From positions 1-34,828 of the forward strand of contig CAMBFX010000012.1 of assembly GCA_945865695.1 (NCBI GenBank): a DNA stretch of 34,828 nucleotides, in the 5' to 3' direction. The position numbers and the translations under genes were made by a program. The stretch is from Chryseobacterium gleum (GTDB taxonomy: Bacteria; Bacteroidota; Bacteroidia; Flavobacteriales_D; UBA2798). Within the stretch, counting starts at the first letter, position 1. Each line of letters starts with the position of its first letter. The notes beneath the pieces are model-generated. The model had not been told where the DNA came from, made no database searches, and saw nothing but the letters and a program-made list of their open reading frames with translations. This document shows, in pieces, positions 21,687 to 30,971 of this stretch.

Positions 21687-24542
21687 ATGAACGAAAACTC
21701 TCACCCAGCCGAAGCCACAAAAAAGCTCTTCCTCCTCGATGCATTTGCTTTAATATACCGCGGATATTTTGCCTTGAATGCCAATGGAAAATTCAATCCT
21801 ATTAATTCCAAAGGTGTAGATACTTCCGCTATCCTCGGTTTCACAAATACGTTAATGGAAGTTTTACAGAAACAAAAACCAACCCATATCGCTGTTGTTT
21901 TTGATATGGCTGGCCCTACTCAACGTCACGAAGATTTTTCTGATTACAAAGCCAACCGTGAAGAAATGCCGGATGCTATTAAAATATCCATTCCCTATAT
22001 CAAAGATATCATCAAGGCATTCAAAATTCCTGTTCTCGAATCAGCAGGTTATGAAGCGGATGATGTGATTGGTACATTGGCAAAAAAAGCAGAGCAACAA
22101 GGATTCGTCACCTATATGATGACTCCCGATAAAGATTTTGGTCAACTCGTTTCAGAAAATATTTTCATTTACAAACCGGGGCGTTTTGGCAATGAATCGG
22201 AAGTTTTAGGAGTGAAAGAAGTTTGCGAAAAGTTTGAAGTAGAAAATCCATCGCAGGTAATAGATATTTTAGGATTATGGGGCGATGCCGTAGATAATAT
22301 TCCAGGAATTCCAGGTGTGGGAGAAAAAACAGCGAAGCAATTAATCAAGCAGTTCGGCTCAATGGAAAACATGTTGCAAAACACTTCCGAGCTTAAAGGA
22401 AAACTAAAAGAAAAAGTAGAAGCAAATGTGGAGCAAGCATTAATGTCGAAAAAATTAGCTACTATTCTTTTGGATGCACCCGTTGATTTCAAAGAAGAAG
22501 ATTTAATTCTCGAAGAGCCCGATAAAGATAAAGTTTTAGAAATATTTTCAGAATTGGAATTCCGTACGCTAGCAAAAAGAATTTTAGGAAAAGAAATCGG
22601 TTCTACTGCAATGACTCCAGCCGCAGTTGCTGCAGTAAATAAAAACGGACAGTCGGATTTATTTGCACAAGGTGAAATTCAGAGCGAGAATGAGAACGAG
22701 AGCGTAGCAGAAATAAAACTAGAAGATTTCAAAACCATTGAAACTGTTTCTCATAATTACATCGTATTGAATGAAGAAAATGAAATTCGTTCACTCGCTG
22801 AAAAAATTAAAACTAAAAAAGAATTTTGCTTCGATACCGAAACTACAGGATTAGATTCTCTCACTGCAGAAATTGTAGGAATGTCGATTAGTATTAAAGC
22901 GCACGAAGCCTATTACATTCCTTTCGCTGAAAATAAAGAGGAAGTGATGAAAAAATTATCCTGGCTAAAAGATATTTTTGAAAATGATTCCATTATGAAA
23001 ATCGGACAAAATATCAAATATGATTATTCTATTCTTAAAAACTATGGAATAGCATTAAAAGGAAAATTGTTTGACACGATGCTTGCTCACTACCTCATCG
23101 AGCCCGATAAAAAACATGGAATGGATTTTCTAGCAGAATCATTTTTGAATTATAGTCCGGTTTCAATCGAAGATCTTATTGGTAAAAAAGGGGCGGCTCA
23201 AGGAAATATGCGCGAAGTTCCATTGGAGCAAATCAAAGAATATGCGGCTGAAGATGCAGATATAACTTATCAATTAAAAGAGATCTTCGCTCCTGAAATA
23301 GAAAAAGAAAATTTTACTTCTTTGTTTTTCGAAATAGAAACTCCGCTTATCACTGTTTTATCCGAAATGGAAAGACAAGGCGTAAAAATCGATAAACAAA
23401 TGTTGAACGATTATTCTGCTAAACTGGATGGTGAAGCAAAAGAATTAGAAAAAGATATTTTTAGACTCGCTACTACTGAATTTAATATCGATTCTCCCAA
23501 GCAAATGGGACAAATACTTTTTGAAATTTTAAAAATTGATGATAAAGCGAAAAAAACTAAAACGGGGCAATATGCCACCGGCGAAGAAATATTGAGCAAG
23601 CTTGTAGATAAACATGAAATTATTCCAAAAATTTTAGAATACCGTGAAGTAAAAAAATTAAAATCAACTTATGTTGATGCGCTTCCTGAAATGATTAATT
23701 CTGCTACAGGAAAAGTACATACCAATTACATGCAAGCGATTGCTGCTACTGGGAGATTGAGTTCTAATCATCCCAATCTTCAAAATATTCCTATTAGAAG
23801 TGAGCGCGGAAAATATATTCGCAAAGCTTTTATTCCTACAGATGAAAATCATGTTATTCTCTCTGCCGATTATTCGCAAGTAGAATTACGAATCATTGCC
23901 GCATTAGCCAATGATGAAAATATGATTCAAGCTTTTCAAAATAAAATAGATATTCATACTGCAACTGCAGCAAAAGTTTTCAATGTAGAAATAGCAGAGG
24001 TAACTAAAGATATGCGAAGTCGTGCAAAAGCAGTTAACTTCGGAATCATTTACGGACAAACGGCATTTGGTTTATCTCAAACATTAAGCATCCCGCAAAA
24101 AGAAGCGAAAGAAATTATTGATTCTTATTTTGCCCAGTATCCTGCCATAAAAGAATATATTTCGGACAATATCCAAAAAGCACATAAAGATGGATTTGTA
24201 AAAACGATTATGGGCAGAAGAAGACAATTACCCGATATTCATTCGGGAAATGCCACTGTGAGAGGTTTTGCCGAACGAAATGCCATTAACGCCCCTATAC
24301 AAGGTTCAGCAGCTGATATTATAAAAATTGCAATGATTAATATCCACAAATCGTTGTGTGAACAAGAATTCAAAAGCAAGATGATTCTTCAAGTACATGA
24401 TGAATTGGTTTTTGATGTGCCTAAAAATGAGGTGGAAAGACTTAAAATAGTAGTAAAAGATAAAATGGAAAATGCAGTAAAACTCTCCGTTCCACTTGAG
24501 GTTGAAATGAATACCGGTAACAACTGGTTGGAAGCACATTGA
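21687..24542 (+). CDS. polA: DNA polymerase I
   Basis: A 951-residue three-domain enzyme for Okazaki-fragment processing and repair. The 5'-3' exonuclease (~10-310) has FLLDAFALIYRGYFA, ESAGYEADDVIGTLA, PDKDFGQLV and the helix-hairpin-helix GIPGVGEKTAKQLI. The 3'-5' proofreading domain (~350-560) keeps its acidic residues: FDTETTGLDS (~383), GQNIKYDYSIL and EYAAEDADITYQ. The polymerase domain has motif A LSADYSQVELRIIAALA, motif B RSRAKAVNFGIIYGQTAFG and motif C LQVHDELVFDV (~900). Intact proofreading differs from Taq-like forms. The linker at ~305-340 is low complexity and acidic. The stop codon overlaps the likely -33 box of the next gene. Confidence 0.98.
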   Translation: MNENSHPAEATKKLFLLDAFALIYRGYFALNANGKFNPINSKGVDTSAILGFTNTLMEVLQKQKPTHIAVVFDMAGPTQRHEDFSDYKANREEMPDAIKISIPYIKDIIKAFKIPVLESAGYEADDVIGTLAKKAEQQGFVTYMMTPDKDFGQLVSENIFIYKPGRFGNESEVLGVKEVCEKFEVENPSQVIDILGLWGDAVDNIPGIPGVGEKTAKQLIKQFGSMENMLQNTSELKGKLKEKVEANVEQALMSKKLATILLDAPVDFKEEDLILEEPDKDKVLEIFSELEFRTLAKRILGKEIGSTAMTPAAVAAVNKNGQSDLFAQGEIQSENENESVAEIKLEDFKTIETVSHNYIVLNEENEIRSLAEKIKTKKEFCFDTETTGLDSLTAEIVGMSISIKAHEAYYIPFAENKEEVMKKLSWLKDIFENDSIMKIGQNIKYDYSILKNYGIALKGKLFDTMLAHYLIEPDKKHGMDFLAESFLNYSPVSIEDLIGKKGAAQGNMREVPLEQIKEYAAEDADITYQLKEIFAPEIEKENFTSLFFEIETPLITVLSEMERQGVKIDKQMLNDYSAKLDGEAKELEKDIFRLATTEFNIDSPKQMGQILFEILKIDDKAKKTKTGQYATGEEILSKLVDKHEIIPKILEYREVKKLKSTYVDALPEMINSATGKVHTNYMQAIAATGRLSSNHPNLQNIPIRSERGKYIRKAFIPTDENHVILSADYSQVELRIIAALANDENMIQAFQNKIDIHTATAAKVFNVEIAEVTKDMRSRAKAVNFGIIYGQTAFGLSQTLSIPQKEAKEIIDSYFAQYPAIKEYISDNIQKAHKDGFVKTIMGRRRQLPDIHSGNATVRGFAERNAINAPIQGSAADIIKIAMINIHKSLCEQEFKSKMILQVHDELVFDVPKNEVERLKIVVKDKMENAVKLSVPLEVEMNTGNNWLEAH

Positions 24543-24568
24543 TTTTTAAAAAAGCCTTACTATCTTTG
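24539..24568 (+). promoter_or_regulatory. Promoter of the 24589-25935 gene pair
   Basis: TTG at 24539-24541, overlapping the polA stop codon, and TATCTTTG at 24561-24568 are separated by 19 nt and match the Bacteroidota pattern. The leader to the ATG is ~15 nt. Confidence 0.6.
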
Positions 24569-24588
24569 ATAAAATAAAACCCAACTAA

Positions 24589-25488
24589 ATGAAGTGCATT
24601 TACATTTTAATGACCGGAATTGCAATTTCTTCTTTGATTTTCACTTCATGTGGAGGTGATAACAAACAAGAAGCTGGTGACTCAGATACAACCGAAAACG
24701 AAGATCCAGATTTGAAGACCAAAGTCGAACACACTAAAAAAATTATTTACAGTGTTCCTGCTCCTGCTGAAATGGTAAATATTTTGCAAAATGCAGGTGC
24801 AAAATACAATTTCAAACTTCTGAACGATGTAAAAAATGTTGATAGTTATACTTCTTCAAAAAGTCGTGGAATTAATTTAGGTATTTATGGTGCTGATTTG
24901 AATTATGCGAATATTTTTGATAATACGCAGGAAACCATGTTTTATTTACAATGCACTCAAAAGCTTGCTGAAGCACTTGGAATAGAAAATGCCATCAGTG
25001 AAAATACTGTTGCTCGTGCTCAAGATAACATTGACAATAAAGATTCGATTCTCAATATCTTTTCAGAAATGTTTTGGGAATTACAGGATTATTTAGAGCA
25101 AAATGATAAAATGGATATAACAGCACTTATTGTAACAGGAGGTTGGGTAGAAGGATTGTTTTTAGCCACTCAAACGGTTACTGATGCAAAACCAAATATG
25201 GAAATTGTTCAGAAAGTAGCTGACTTAAAATTATCTCTAGAACACTTATTAGGATTATTAAATTCTTATGAAAAAAATGATAATGTCGATTTAATGATTG
25301 CTGATATGAACAAATTCAAAGTTGTATATGACAAACTGGAAGTAACATCTGAGGAAACCAGTGTGAAACAAGAAGGAGAAACTGCAGTAATAAATGGCGG
25401 AAAAAAGATTTCTATCACGATGGAGCAATTTATTGAAATAAAAGCTTTAGTACTTGAAGTTAGGACAAATTACATTTCATCAAATTAA
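24589..25488 (+). CDS. Hypothetical lipoprotein
   Basis: The 299-residue product has a lipoprotein leader (GIAISSLIFTSCGGD, cysteine ~21) followed by an acidic linker (~25-45). The mature part is predominantly helical by composition: VPAPAEMVNILQNAGAKY near the start, then several long amphipathic segments. I recall similar sequences only as uncharacterised Bacteroidota lipoproteins and recognise no catalytic motif. It has its own promoter and is followed after 9 bp by a second exported protein, so the two probably form an operon. Function unknown. Confidence 0.75.
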   Translation: MKCIYILMTGIAISSLIFTSCGGDNKQEAGDSDTTENEDPDLKTKVEHTKKIIYSVPAPAEMVNILQNAGAKYNFKLLNDVKNVDSYTSSKSRGINLGIYGADLNYANIFDNTQETMFYLQCTQKLAEALGIENAISENTVARAQDNIDNKDSILNIFSEMFWELQDYLEQNDKMDITALIVTGGWVEGLFLATQTVTDAKPNMEIVQKVADLKLSLEHLLGLLNSYEKNDNVDLMIADMNKFKVVYDKLEVTSEETSVKQEGETAVINGGKKISITMEQFIEIKALVLEVRTNYISSN

Positions 25489-25497
25489 AAATAGAAT

Positions 25498-25935
25498 ATG
25501 CGTACTCTAAAAATATTTTCATTGGCATTGATAATGGTTGTTACCACTGCTACACAATTAAATTCACAATGCAAAAGTTATATCAAGCGCTCTTGCGTTC
25601 CTAAATTAGCTCCTTACATTCATTCAGGGCAATTAAATAAAACTGTTTTATTTCCTGGAGATAAAGCCGAAATCATGCTTACTTTTTATAGTGGAATGGA
25701 TTATCGTATACTAGTTTGTTCAGAATTAATTTTAGGAAAAGTAACTTACAAAGTAATGGACATGGATCGTAATTTAATTTTCGATTCAGCAAAAGATAAA
25801 GCCAAAACTAGCTTTGATTTTAAAGTGGCTTCTACCCAACAATTGTTGATAGAAATTAATGTTCCAACGCCATTAGTTCAGCCAGAAATCGAACCCCAAG
25901 GTTGTGTTGCCGTTGTGGTAGGTTATAAAGACTAA
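25498..25935 (+). CDS. Hypothetical exported protein
   Basis: A 145-residue protein with a signal peptide (SLALIMVVTTATQLNSQ) and a mature part that looks like one small beta-sandwich (LFPGDKAEIMLTFYSGMDYR, VTYKVMDMDRNLIFDS, LLIEINVPTP, CVAVVVGYKD). It contains four cysteines, two close to the mature N-terminus (QCKSYIKRSC). No family is recognised. It lies 9 bp after the lipoprotein gene, suggesting a shared transcript ended by the terminator at 25956-26019. A periplasmic partner of that lipoprotein is possible but unproven. Confidence 0.7.
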   Translation: MRTLKIFSLALIMVVTTATQLNSQCKSYIKRSCVPKLAPYIHSGQLNKTVLFPGDKAEIMLTFYSGMDYRILVCSELILGKVTYKVMDMDRNLIFDSAKDKAKTSFDFKVASTQQLLIEINVPTPLVQPEIEPQGCVAVVVGYKD

Positions 25936-25955
25936 AATTAAATTCTAGATTATTT

Positions 25956-26019
25956 ATCCCCGAAGTCATTCTGTCCCGATAGTTATCGGGATTGTTTCAG
26001 AATCTCGGGGATTTTTTTT
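25956..26019 (+). terminator. Long three-tier terminator with nested palindrome core
   Basis: Outer arms ATCCCCGA/TCGGGGAT (25956-25963, 26005-26012), middle arms ATTCTG/CAGAAT (25968-25973, 25998-26003) and the inner core TCCCGATAGTTATCGGGA (25974-25991) stack into one hairpin followed by a T-run. The core matches the gdhA terminator at 17 of 18 bases while the outer arms differ. Confidence 0.85.
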
Positions 26020-26025
26020 GAGTAT

Positions 26026-26718
26026 ATGAAAACAAAATTGATCTTACTATTCATCATTTTTCACAATTCGCTGTTTTCACAAATCGCCTATGAAGATGAT
26101 GTAAAATCAGGATTACTTCTTCGTGGTAAAGTATTAGGATTCGTAGTGGTTGAAGATTGGTGGGTGCTAAATGCAACCGCGGGAGTTGAATTTCGTTTTG
26201 CCAAAAATTTTTCATTAGGAGCCGACTTTGTTCACCTGCACAATATTTATGAGCAAGAAGATTATTACGATTCATTAAATCCAGATAAATACCGAGAATA
26301 CGCTAAAAAAAACAAAAGAAATTGTTTATTAGTTGATTTGCGTTTTTATCCTTTTCAAAAATCTTTCTCTGGAAAAAAAATCAAACCCTATTTAACTGTT
26401 TTTGGAAAATTTGGAGGAGCACATCAATATGCAAAAGAAGAATGGAAATTTATAGACAGTGAAGTAGTTCGACAAAATGAAAATTTTTTTGATTTAGGAT
26501 TAACGGCAGGTGCACACCTGAATTTCGAAAATCGTAAAGGAGGCTTAGATTTTAATATCGGTTATTGCCAAAGATTCATCACCGAAAATGTAGAATATTA
26601 TTCAGAAACCGGATCTAATCGTTTTGTTTATGACCAAAAGGTGAGTCGGGATAAGTTGGCTGGAAGATTGAATTTATATTTTTATTTATGGAAGCGAAGA
26701 ACGATAACCGAAAAATAA
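26026..26718 (+). CDS. Outer-membrane beta-barrel-like protein
   Basis: The 230-residue product has a signal peptide (LILLFIIFHNSLFSQ) and a mature region of alternating hydrophobic strands rich in aromatic residues: VLNATAGVEFRFAKNFSLGA, KPYLTVFGKFGGAHQY, FDLGLTAGAHLNFENRKGG, LDFNIGYCQRFI and LAGRLNLYFYLW. This is the pattern of small (about eight-stranded) outer-membrane barrels of the DUF3575/OmpA-barrel kind, although the usual terminal aromatic is replaced by a basic tail (KRRTITEK). It starts 7 bp after the terminator T-run and must be expressed from its own promoter or by read-through. Converges with the M43 protease gene. Function unknown. Confidence 0.65.
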   Translation: MKTKLILLFIIFHNSLFSQIAYEDDVKSGLLLRGKVLGFVVVEDWWVLNATAGVEFRFAKNFSLGADFVHLHNIYEQEDYYDSLNPDKYREYAKKNKRNCLLVDLRFYPFQKSFSGKKIKPYLTVFGKFGGAHQYAKEEWKFIDSEVVRQNENFFDLGLTAGAHLNFENRKGGLDFNIGYCQRFITENVEYYSETGSNRFVYDQKVSRDKLAGRLNLYFYLWKRRTITEK

Positions 26719-26748
26719 AAATCCCCCAGTATTTCTACTGAGGGATTT
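26719..26748. terminator. Bidirectional terminator between convergent genes
   Basis: A 12-bp stem (26719-26730 with 26737-26748, one C-A mismatch, loop ATTTCT) with A-rich left and T-rich right ends separates the barrel gene from the M43 protease gene. Confidence 0.8.
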
Positions 26749-26768
26749 ACAAAAATCAAAATTCTGTT

Positions 26769-28883
26769 TTATTGTAGAATCACTTTCATTACTTTTTCTG
26801 AGTTACCTGCTTTTAGCTTTACGAAATAAACTCCCGCGCCTAAATCAGATCCATCAATAATATAAGTATGTTCTCCTGCTGATAAACTTCCTTTCGTTAA
26901 ATTCATTACTTGCTTTCCAATTACATCATAAACGTTCAACTCCACATCTTTTTCATTATCTAAAGAAAATGAAACCGTTGTTTGTGAATCAAATGGATTT
27001 GGATAAGCAGTTAATCCAAAATTAGCATTCAAATCATCTACATTAAGGGCGCTTGAAATATTAATATCATCAATATAAACATTATTGCCAAGACCTGAAG
27101 TAAGTTCAAATTTAAGACGGAAACTTGAGGTTAAATAAGAAGCGGATAAATTCGTTATTTGACCTTCCTCCCATTGAGAAATAGATGAAGGTGTAAAAGA
27201 ACTGGTTTGATTTCCTGAGGTAGAAAGTGTGGCTGCTGGAAATTGTTTTCTCATTGACCAATTAGCACCACAATCATTACTTGCATAAACTTTTAAAATA
27301 TCTGTACTATTTGAATTCTTCATGGCATAAGCATACTTAAAAATAACCACAACCGAACTCAAACTTGAAAGATCAATTGTACCCGAAATTAATTCATCCG
27401 TATGTCCTGCTGCAATTTGAGAGTTACTCAATTTTGCAGATTTCGTTCCGCTATATGCAGCGGTTGAAGTTACGGTCCATGCTTGTCCGTTGTCAGGATT
27501 AAAAATCATCCAATTATTGCTTGGCAAAGTAGTTTCTGTTTCAAAGCCTTCTACCAATGGAGCAGGACGACCTGTAGAGGGAAGAACGGTGATATAAGCA
27601 TTTTTCGTCTCAGTATCATTTGATGTTCCATCAGTAGCAGTTAATGTTACTGCATAAGTTCCAGGTGTGTTATAAGCAACCGTTTCTGTAGCATTGGTTC
27701 CTGTAGATGGTGTTCCTCCAGTAAACGTCCAATTCCACCCTGTAGCAGCATTAAATGACATATCCGTAAAATCAACTGATTCTCCTTGGCAAATAACCAA
27801 ATTATCTGCCGTAAAGTTGGTTGTACAAAGCGTTGGAGATTGTAATACACCGGTTGCATTTAAGTTTGAATTTTGCCACAACTCATTTCTCTGTCCCACA
27901 CTGCTATTTAGTGCGGCAACCATTCTTGCTTTTTGTCCGTTTGTATACATTCTAGAACAATAAGAATAATCCATATAATTTTGAACGTTATCTACTGGTG
28001 AAGGATCTGCTGAACATGTTTTCCCTGATAAATTACAAGTAGTCCATCCTATGGTTTGTGGGGTATCAGAAACATTATCATTTCCACAAGAAACACCAGG
28101 ATCATTGGTACCACCCCAAGTGTGACTTAAATTAAACCAATGCCCTACTTCGTGCGTTATTGCTCTACTTCTAAACACACTGCCTGTTCCAATAGAACCA
28201 GTATAAGCATGCTGAATCCAAATTCCATCATACTTTGCAGAGTTCCAGCTATTCGGTGTATTGGTATATCCTGCCGCATCACCTAAATCATTACAAACCC
28301 AAATATTCAAATACATATCTCTTGGATAGCGAATAGCATTTGTATTGGTTGATGAACCATTTAAATTTCTATTTACATCATCAACTGTTGAATTATCTCC
28401 TCCATCCGTATTCAATGAAAAAGTACGAGTAATTCCATTCACACAAGTTCCTAACGCATCTTTTTGAGCCAAACGAAATTCAAATCCTACATTTGCAATA
28501 TTATTTACAAATGTGCTCACCACATTGGATGTATCAGCATTCATTTTATTGAAATCTTCGTTTAATATTCTTACTGCGTCAATAACTTGCGCATCCGAAA
28601 TATTTTCTTGTCCGCCTTTATGCACAATATGAAAAACAATTGGAATAATATAAATAGTAGATCCGCCTCTTTGGTAAGAACCACTAGAGATAGTAGGATC
28701 AAAATTTTGAGTGAATTGTTCCAAAGCTTGAATGCTTGGATCATGGTCAGGATCGAAACCCTCGGCTTTCAATCTTTCTAAGTAAGCTTTTTGACCACAG
28801 AACAATAATTCATTTTGTTGCGCTTGCAAAAAAGTGATTCCGAAAAAAAACATTGTTGCAACAAGTAAAAATTTTTTCATCAT
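26769..28883 (-). CDS. Secreted M43 (pappalysin/cytophagalysin-type) metalloprotease with PKD and T9SS sorting domains
   Basis: A 704-residue extracellular zinc protease. The signal peptide is residues 1-21 (FFFGITFLQAQ). The peptidase domain (~75-335) contains HEVGHWFNLSH (H244, E245, H248, H254) followed by TWGG, and a Met-turn-like NYMDYS (~302). A PKD domain follows at ~355-435 (VDFTDMSFNAATGWNWTFTG ... NTPGTYAVTLTATD). Next is a jelly-roll-like region (~445-610, ending NNVYIDDINIS). The last ~75 residues are a type-A sorting domain (LTAYPNPFDSQTTVSFSLDN ... LGAGVYFVKLKAG). The layout is the standard one for Bacteroidota cytophagalysins. Probably degrades extracellular protein. Terminated by the hairpin at 26719-26748. 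Confidence 0.93.
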   Translation of the reverse strand: MMKKFLLVATMFFFGITFLQAQQNELLFCGQKAYLERLKAEGFDPDHDPSIQALEQFTQNFDPTISSGSYQRGGSTIYIIPIVFHIVHKGGQENISDAQVIDAVRILNEDFNKMNADTSNVVSTFVNNIANVGFEFRLAQKDALGTCVNGITRTFSLNTDGGDNSTVDDVNRNLNGSSTNTNAIRYPRDMYLNIWVCNDLGDAAGYTNTPNSWNSAKYDGIWIQHAYTGSIGTGSVFRSRAITHEVGHWFNLSHTWGGTNDPGVSCGNDNVSDTPQTIGWTTCNLSGKTCSADPSPVDNVQNYMDYSYCSRMYTNGQKARMVAALNSSVGQRNELWQNSNLNATGVLQSPTLCTTNFTADNLVICQGESVDFTDMSFNAATGWNWTFTGGTPSTGTNATETVAYNTPGTYAVTLTATDGTSNDTETKNAYITVLPSTGRPAPLVEGFETETTLPSNNWMIFNPDNGQAWTVTSTAAYSGTKSAKLSNSQIAAGHTDELISGTIDLSSLSSVVVIFKYAYAMKNSNSTDILKVYASNDCGANWSMRKQFPAATLSTSGNQTSSFTPSSISQWEEGQITNLSASYLTSSFRLKFELTSGLGNNVYIDDINISSALNVDDLNANFGLTAYPNPFDSQTTVSFSLDNEKDVELNVYDVIGKQVMNLTKGSLSAGEHTYIIDGSDLGAGVYFVKLKAGNSEKVMKVILQ

Positions 28884-29068
28884 TTGGCTTTTTATGAATG
28901 TGGATATTTATGATTGAACCCGTTTTAAAGTCACAGTTCAGACTCAATCAAATTATTTTGCGCCTCTAATTTACAAGAATAACGAGTTAAAAACAATTAA
29001 TCATCGTGAAGAATTAAGCATTCCGAGAATACGGTTTCGAATCTTGGGTGAACGGTAGAAGAAAAGGA

Positions 29069-29770
29069 TTATTGGTTTATTTCTATGAATCGAGCAACAT
29101 CATAACGCGTTCCGAAAACTACTAATGTATCTGTTTCATAAACGATAGTTTCAGAATTAGGAACCCCCAAAATATGATTTTCTTTAATCATATCTTTTCC
29201 TTCCTTTACTTCAAATTGACGTTTTATGGTAACCAAAGTGAGATGATATTTATTTCTTAATCCTATATCCGTCAAACTTCGGTTGACAATTGCTTTTGGT
29301 GCTTTTAATTCTGCAATTTCATAATCATCTGGCAATTGCAAATAAGAAATAATACTAGGATTTAATAATCGTTCTGTAACCACAAAGGCTACCTCATCTT
29401 CTGGTGAAAGTATTTCTTTTATTCCAATCTTTTCTAAAATCATTTTCTGCTGGGCACCGTGTGCACGAGCAATAATTCTCTTGCAACCTAAATCTAATAA
29501 ATGTGCGGCTGTTAAAATAACCGCTTCAAAATTTTCTCCAATAGAAACAACCACAGCATCTACATCTTGAATATTCATTTGCGATAAAGCTTTTTGATCT
29601 GTAGAATCAATAGTGGCCGCAAAGAAAACTTGATCTTTTAAACTATCAATTTTTTCTTCATCCAAATCAAATGCAAATACTTGAGCACCTCTTTGGGAGA
29701 GACGCATAGCGATAGTGGAACCATACTTTCCAACTCCAATAACCGCAAATTTATTACCGTGTAATGGCAT
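29069..29770 (-). CDS. TrkA/KtrA-type potassium channel regulatory subunit (RCK protein)
   Basis: The 233-residue product binds NAD(H)/nucleotide and gates a TrkH/KtrB-type K+ transporter from the cytoplasmic side. An N-terminal Rossmann RCK domain (~5-135) starts FAVIGVGKYGSTIAMRL (GxGxxG) with an acidic strand end (FAFDLDEEKID), then contains VDAVVVSIGENFEAVILT and RIIARAHG. A TrkA-C domain follows (~145-230; VNRSLTDIGLRNKYHLTLV, DTLVVFGTRYDVARF). A single RCK pair (~230 aa) fits KtrA rather than the duplicated ~450-aa TrkA. The gene lies 11 bp after the trans-sulfuration gene and is probably co-transcribed with it. No membrane subunit is in the window. Confidence 0.92.
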   Translation of the reverse strand: MPLHGNKFAVIGVGKYGSTIAMRLSQRGAQVFAFDLDEEKIDSLKDQVFFAATIDSTDQKALSQMNIQDVDAVVVSIGENFEAVILTAAHLLDLGCKRIIARAHGAQQKMILEKIGIKEILSPEDEVAFVVTERLLNPSIISYLQLPDDYEIAELKAPKAIVNRSLTDIGLRNKYHLTLVTIKRQFEVKEGKDMIKENHILGVPNSETIVYETDTLVVFGTRYDVARFIEINQ

Positions 29771-29781
29771 ATTCGTTTAGA

Positions 29782-30936
29782 TTAGTTTAATGCTTGCTTT
29801 AAATCTTCTAATAAATCTTCGATATCTTCAACTCCAACACTCAATCGCAATAAAGAATCAACCACACCAGCCTTTTCTCGCTCTTCTTTTGGGATAGAGG
29901 CGTGTGTCATGGTAGCAGGATGATTAATTAATGATTCAACACCACCTAAAGATTCTGCCAATGAAAAAACATGAAAAGAAGAGGCTAGTTTGAAAGTTTC
30001 TTCCTTCGTTCCTTTGAAAACAAAAGATATCATTCCACCAAAATCACGCATCTGCTTTTTTGCTATATCATGATTAGGATGATCTTCAAAACCTGGCCAA
30101 TATACTTTTGAAATTTTCGGATGGTTTCTTAAAAAATGTGCAATTTGTTTTCCATTCGAACAATGTCTCTCCATTCTCAAATGAAGTGTCTTGATTCCGC
30201 GAATTACCAAAAATGAATCCATCGGTCCTGGATTGGCTCCACATGAATTCAAAATAAAATATAAACGGTCAAATAATTTATCATCATTCGTACATAATGC
30301 TCCCATAACCACGTCTGAATGTCCGCCTAAATATTTTGTTACCGAATGCATAACGATATCTGCGCCAAAATCTATTGGATTCTGTAAATAAGGAGAAGCA
30401 AATGTATTATCTACCGCCAATAATAAGTTATTCGCTTTTGCAATTTTCGAACAAGCTGCAATATCCACAATTTGCATGGTAGGATTAGTAGGTGTTTCAA
30501 TCCAAATCAATTTCGTTTTTGCATTTATATATTTCGAAATAGTATTGGCATCGGTAAGATTGATGAAATGAAATTTAATTCCAAACGGTTCATAAATCTT
30601 TGTGAACATTCTATAGGAACCACCATACAAATCATCTCCAGTAATAACTTCATCACCTGGTTGCAAAAGTTTCATCACAGCATCCGTTGCCCCCATTCCA
30701 CTCGAAAAACATAACCCGTGTTTAGCATTTTCTAAAGCTGCAATATTTTTTTCTAAGGCCGAACGAGTGGGATTTTTACCTCGCGCATAACCATAACCTT
30801 TATTTACTCCAGGAGATTCTTGTACATAAGTTGAAGTTTGAAAAATAGGAGTCATAATCGCTCCAGTTGAAGGGTCAGGCTCCATTCCTGCATGAATGGC
30901 TTTGGTGCCGAATTTTACTTTACTAGTGTCTTTCAT
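29782..30936 (-). CDS. Trans-sulfuration enzyme (cystathionine gamma-synthase/lyase family, PLP)
   Basis: A 384-residue PLP-dependent enzyme of the Cys/Met metabolism family. Visible motifs are YGYARGKNPTRSALEKNIAA, SSGMGATDAVMKLL, GDDLYGGSYRMF (the PLP-phosphate region), IETPTNPTMQIVDI, AVDNTFASPYLQNP (D185) and SVTKYLGGHSD, in which K201 is the Schiff-base lysine. Length and motifs cannot separate cystathionine gamma-synthase (MetB) from gamma-lyase or beta-lyase (MetC), so no symbol is assigned. It would act in transfer of sulfur between cysteine and homocysteine. A -7 box TACCTTTG lies 5 nt before the ATG. The TrkA-like gene follows after 11 bp. Confidence 0.93.
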   Translation of the reverse strand: MKDTSKVKFGTKAIHAGMEPDPSTGAIMTPIFQTSTYVQESPGVNKGYGYARGKNPTRSALEKNIAALENAKHGLCFSSGMGATDAVMKLLQPGDEVITGDDLYGGSYRMFTKIYEPFGIKFHFINLTDANTISKYINAKTKLIWIETPTNPTMQIVDIAACSKIAKANNLLLAVDNTFASPYLQNPIDFGADIVMHSVTKYLGGHSDVVMGALCTNDDKLFDRLYFILNSCGANPGPMDSFLVIRGIKTLHLRMERHCSNGKQIAHFLRNHPKISKVYWPGFEDHPNHDIAKKQMRDFGGMISFVFKGTKEETFKLASSFHVFSLAESLGGVESLINHPATMTHASIPKEEREKAGVVDSLLRLSVGVEDIEDLLEDLKQALN

Positions 30937-30941
30937 AGAAA

Positions 30942-30949
30942 CAAAGGTA
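30942..30949 (-). promoter_or_regulatory. Putative -7 box of the trans-sulfuration gene
   Basis: TACCTTTG on the minus strand ends 5 nt before the ATG at 30936, the same arrangement as at ispG and the DUF559 gene. Confidence 0.5.
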
Positions 30950-30971
30950 TGAAGTTGCGGGAAATGCCGAC

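Noticed and set aside
29041-29068. Possible tRNA T-arm (GGTTTCGAATC) upstream in 29020-29045
   Set aside because: No acceptor stem, anticodon arm or CCA context could be matched around it.
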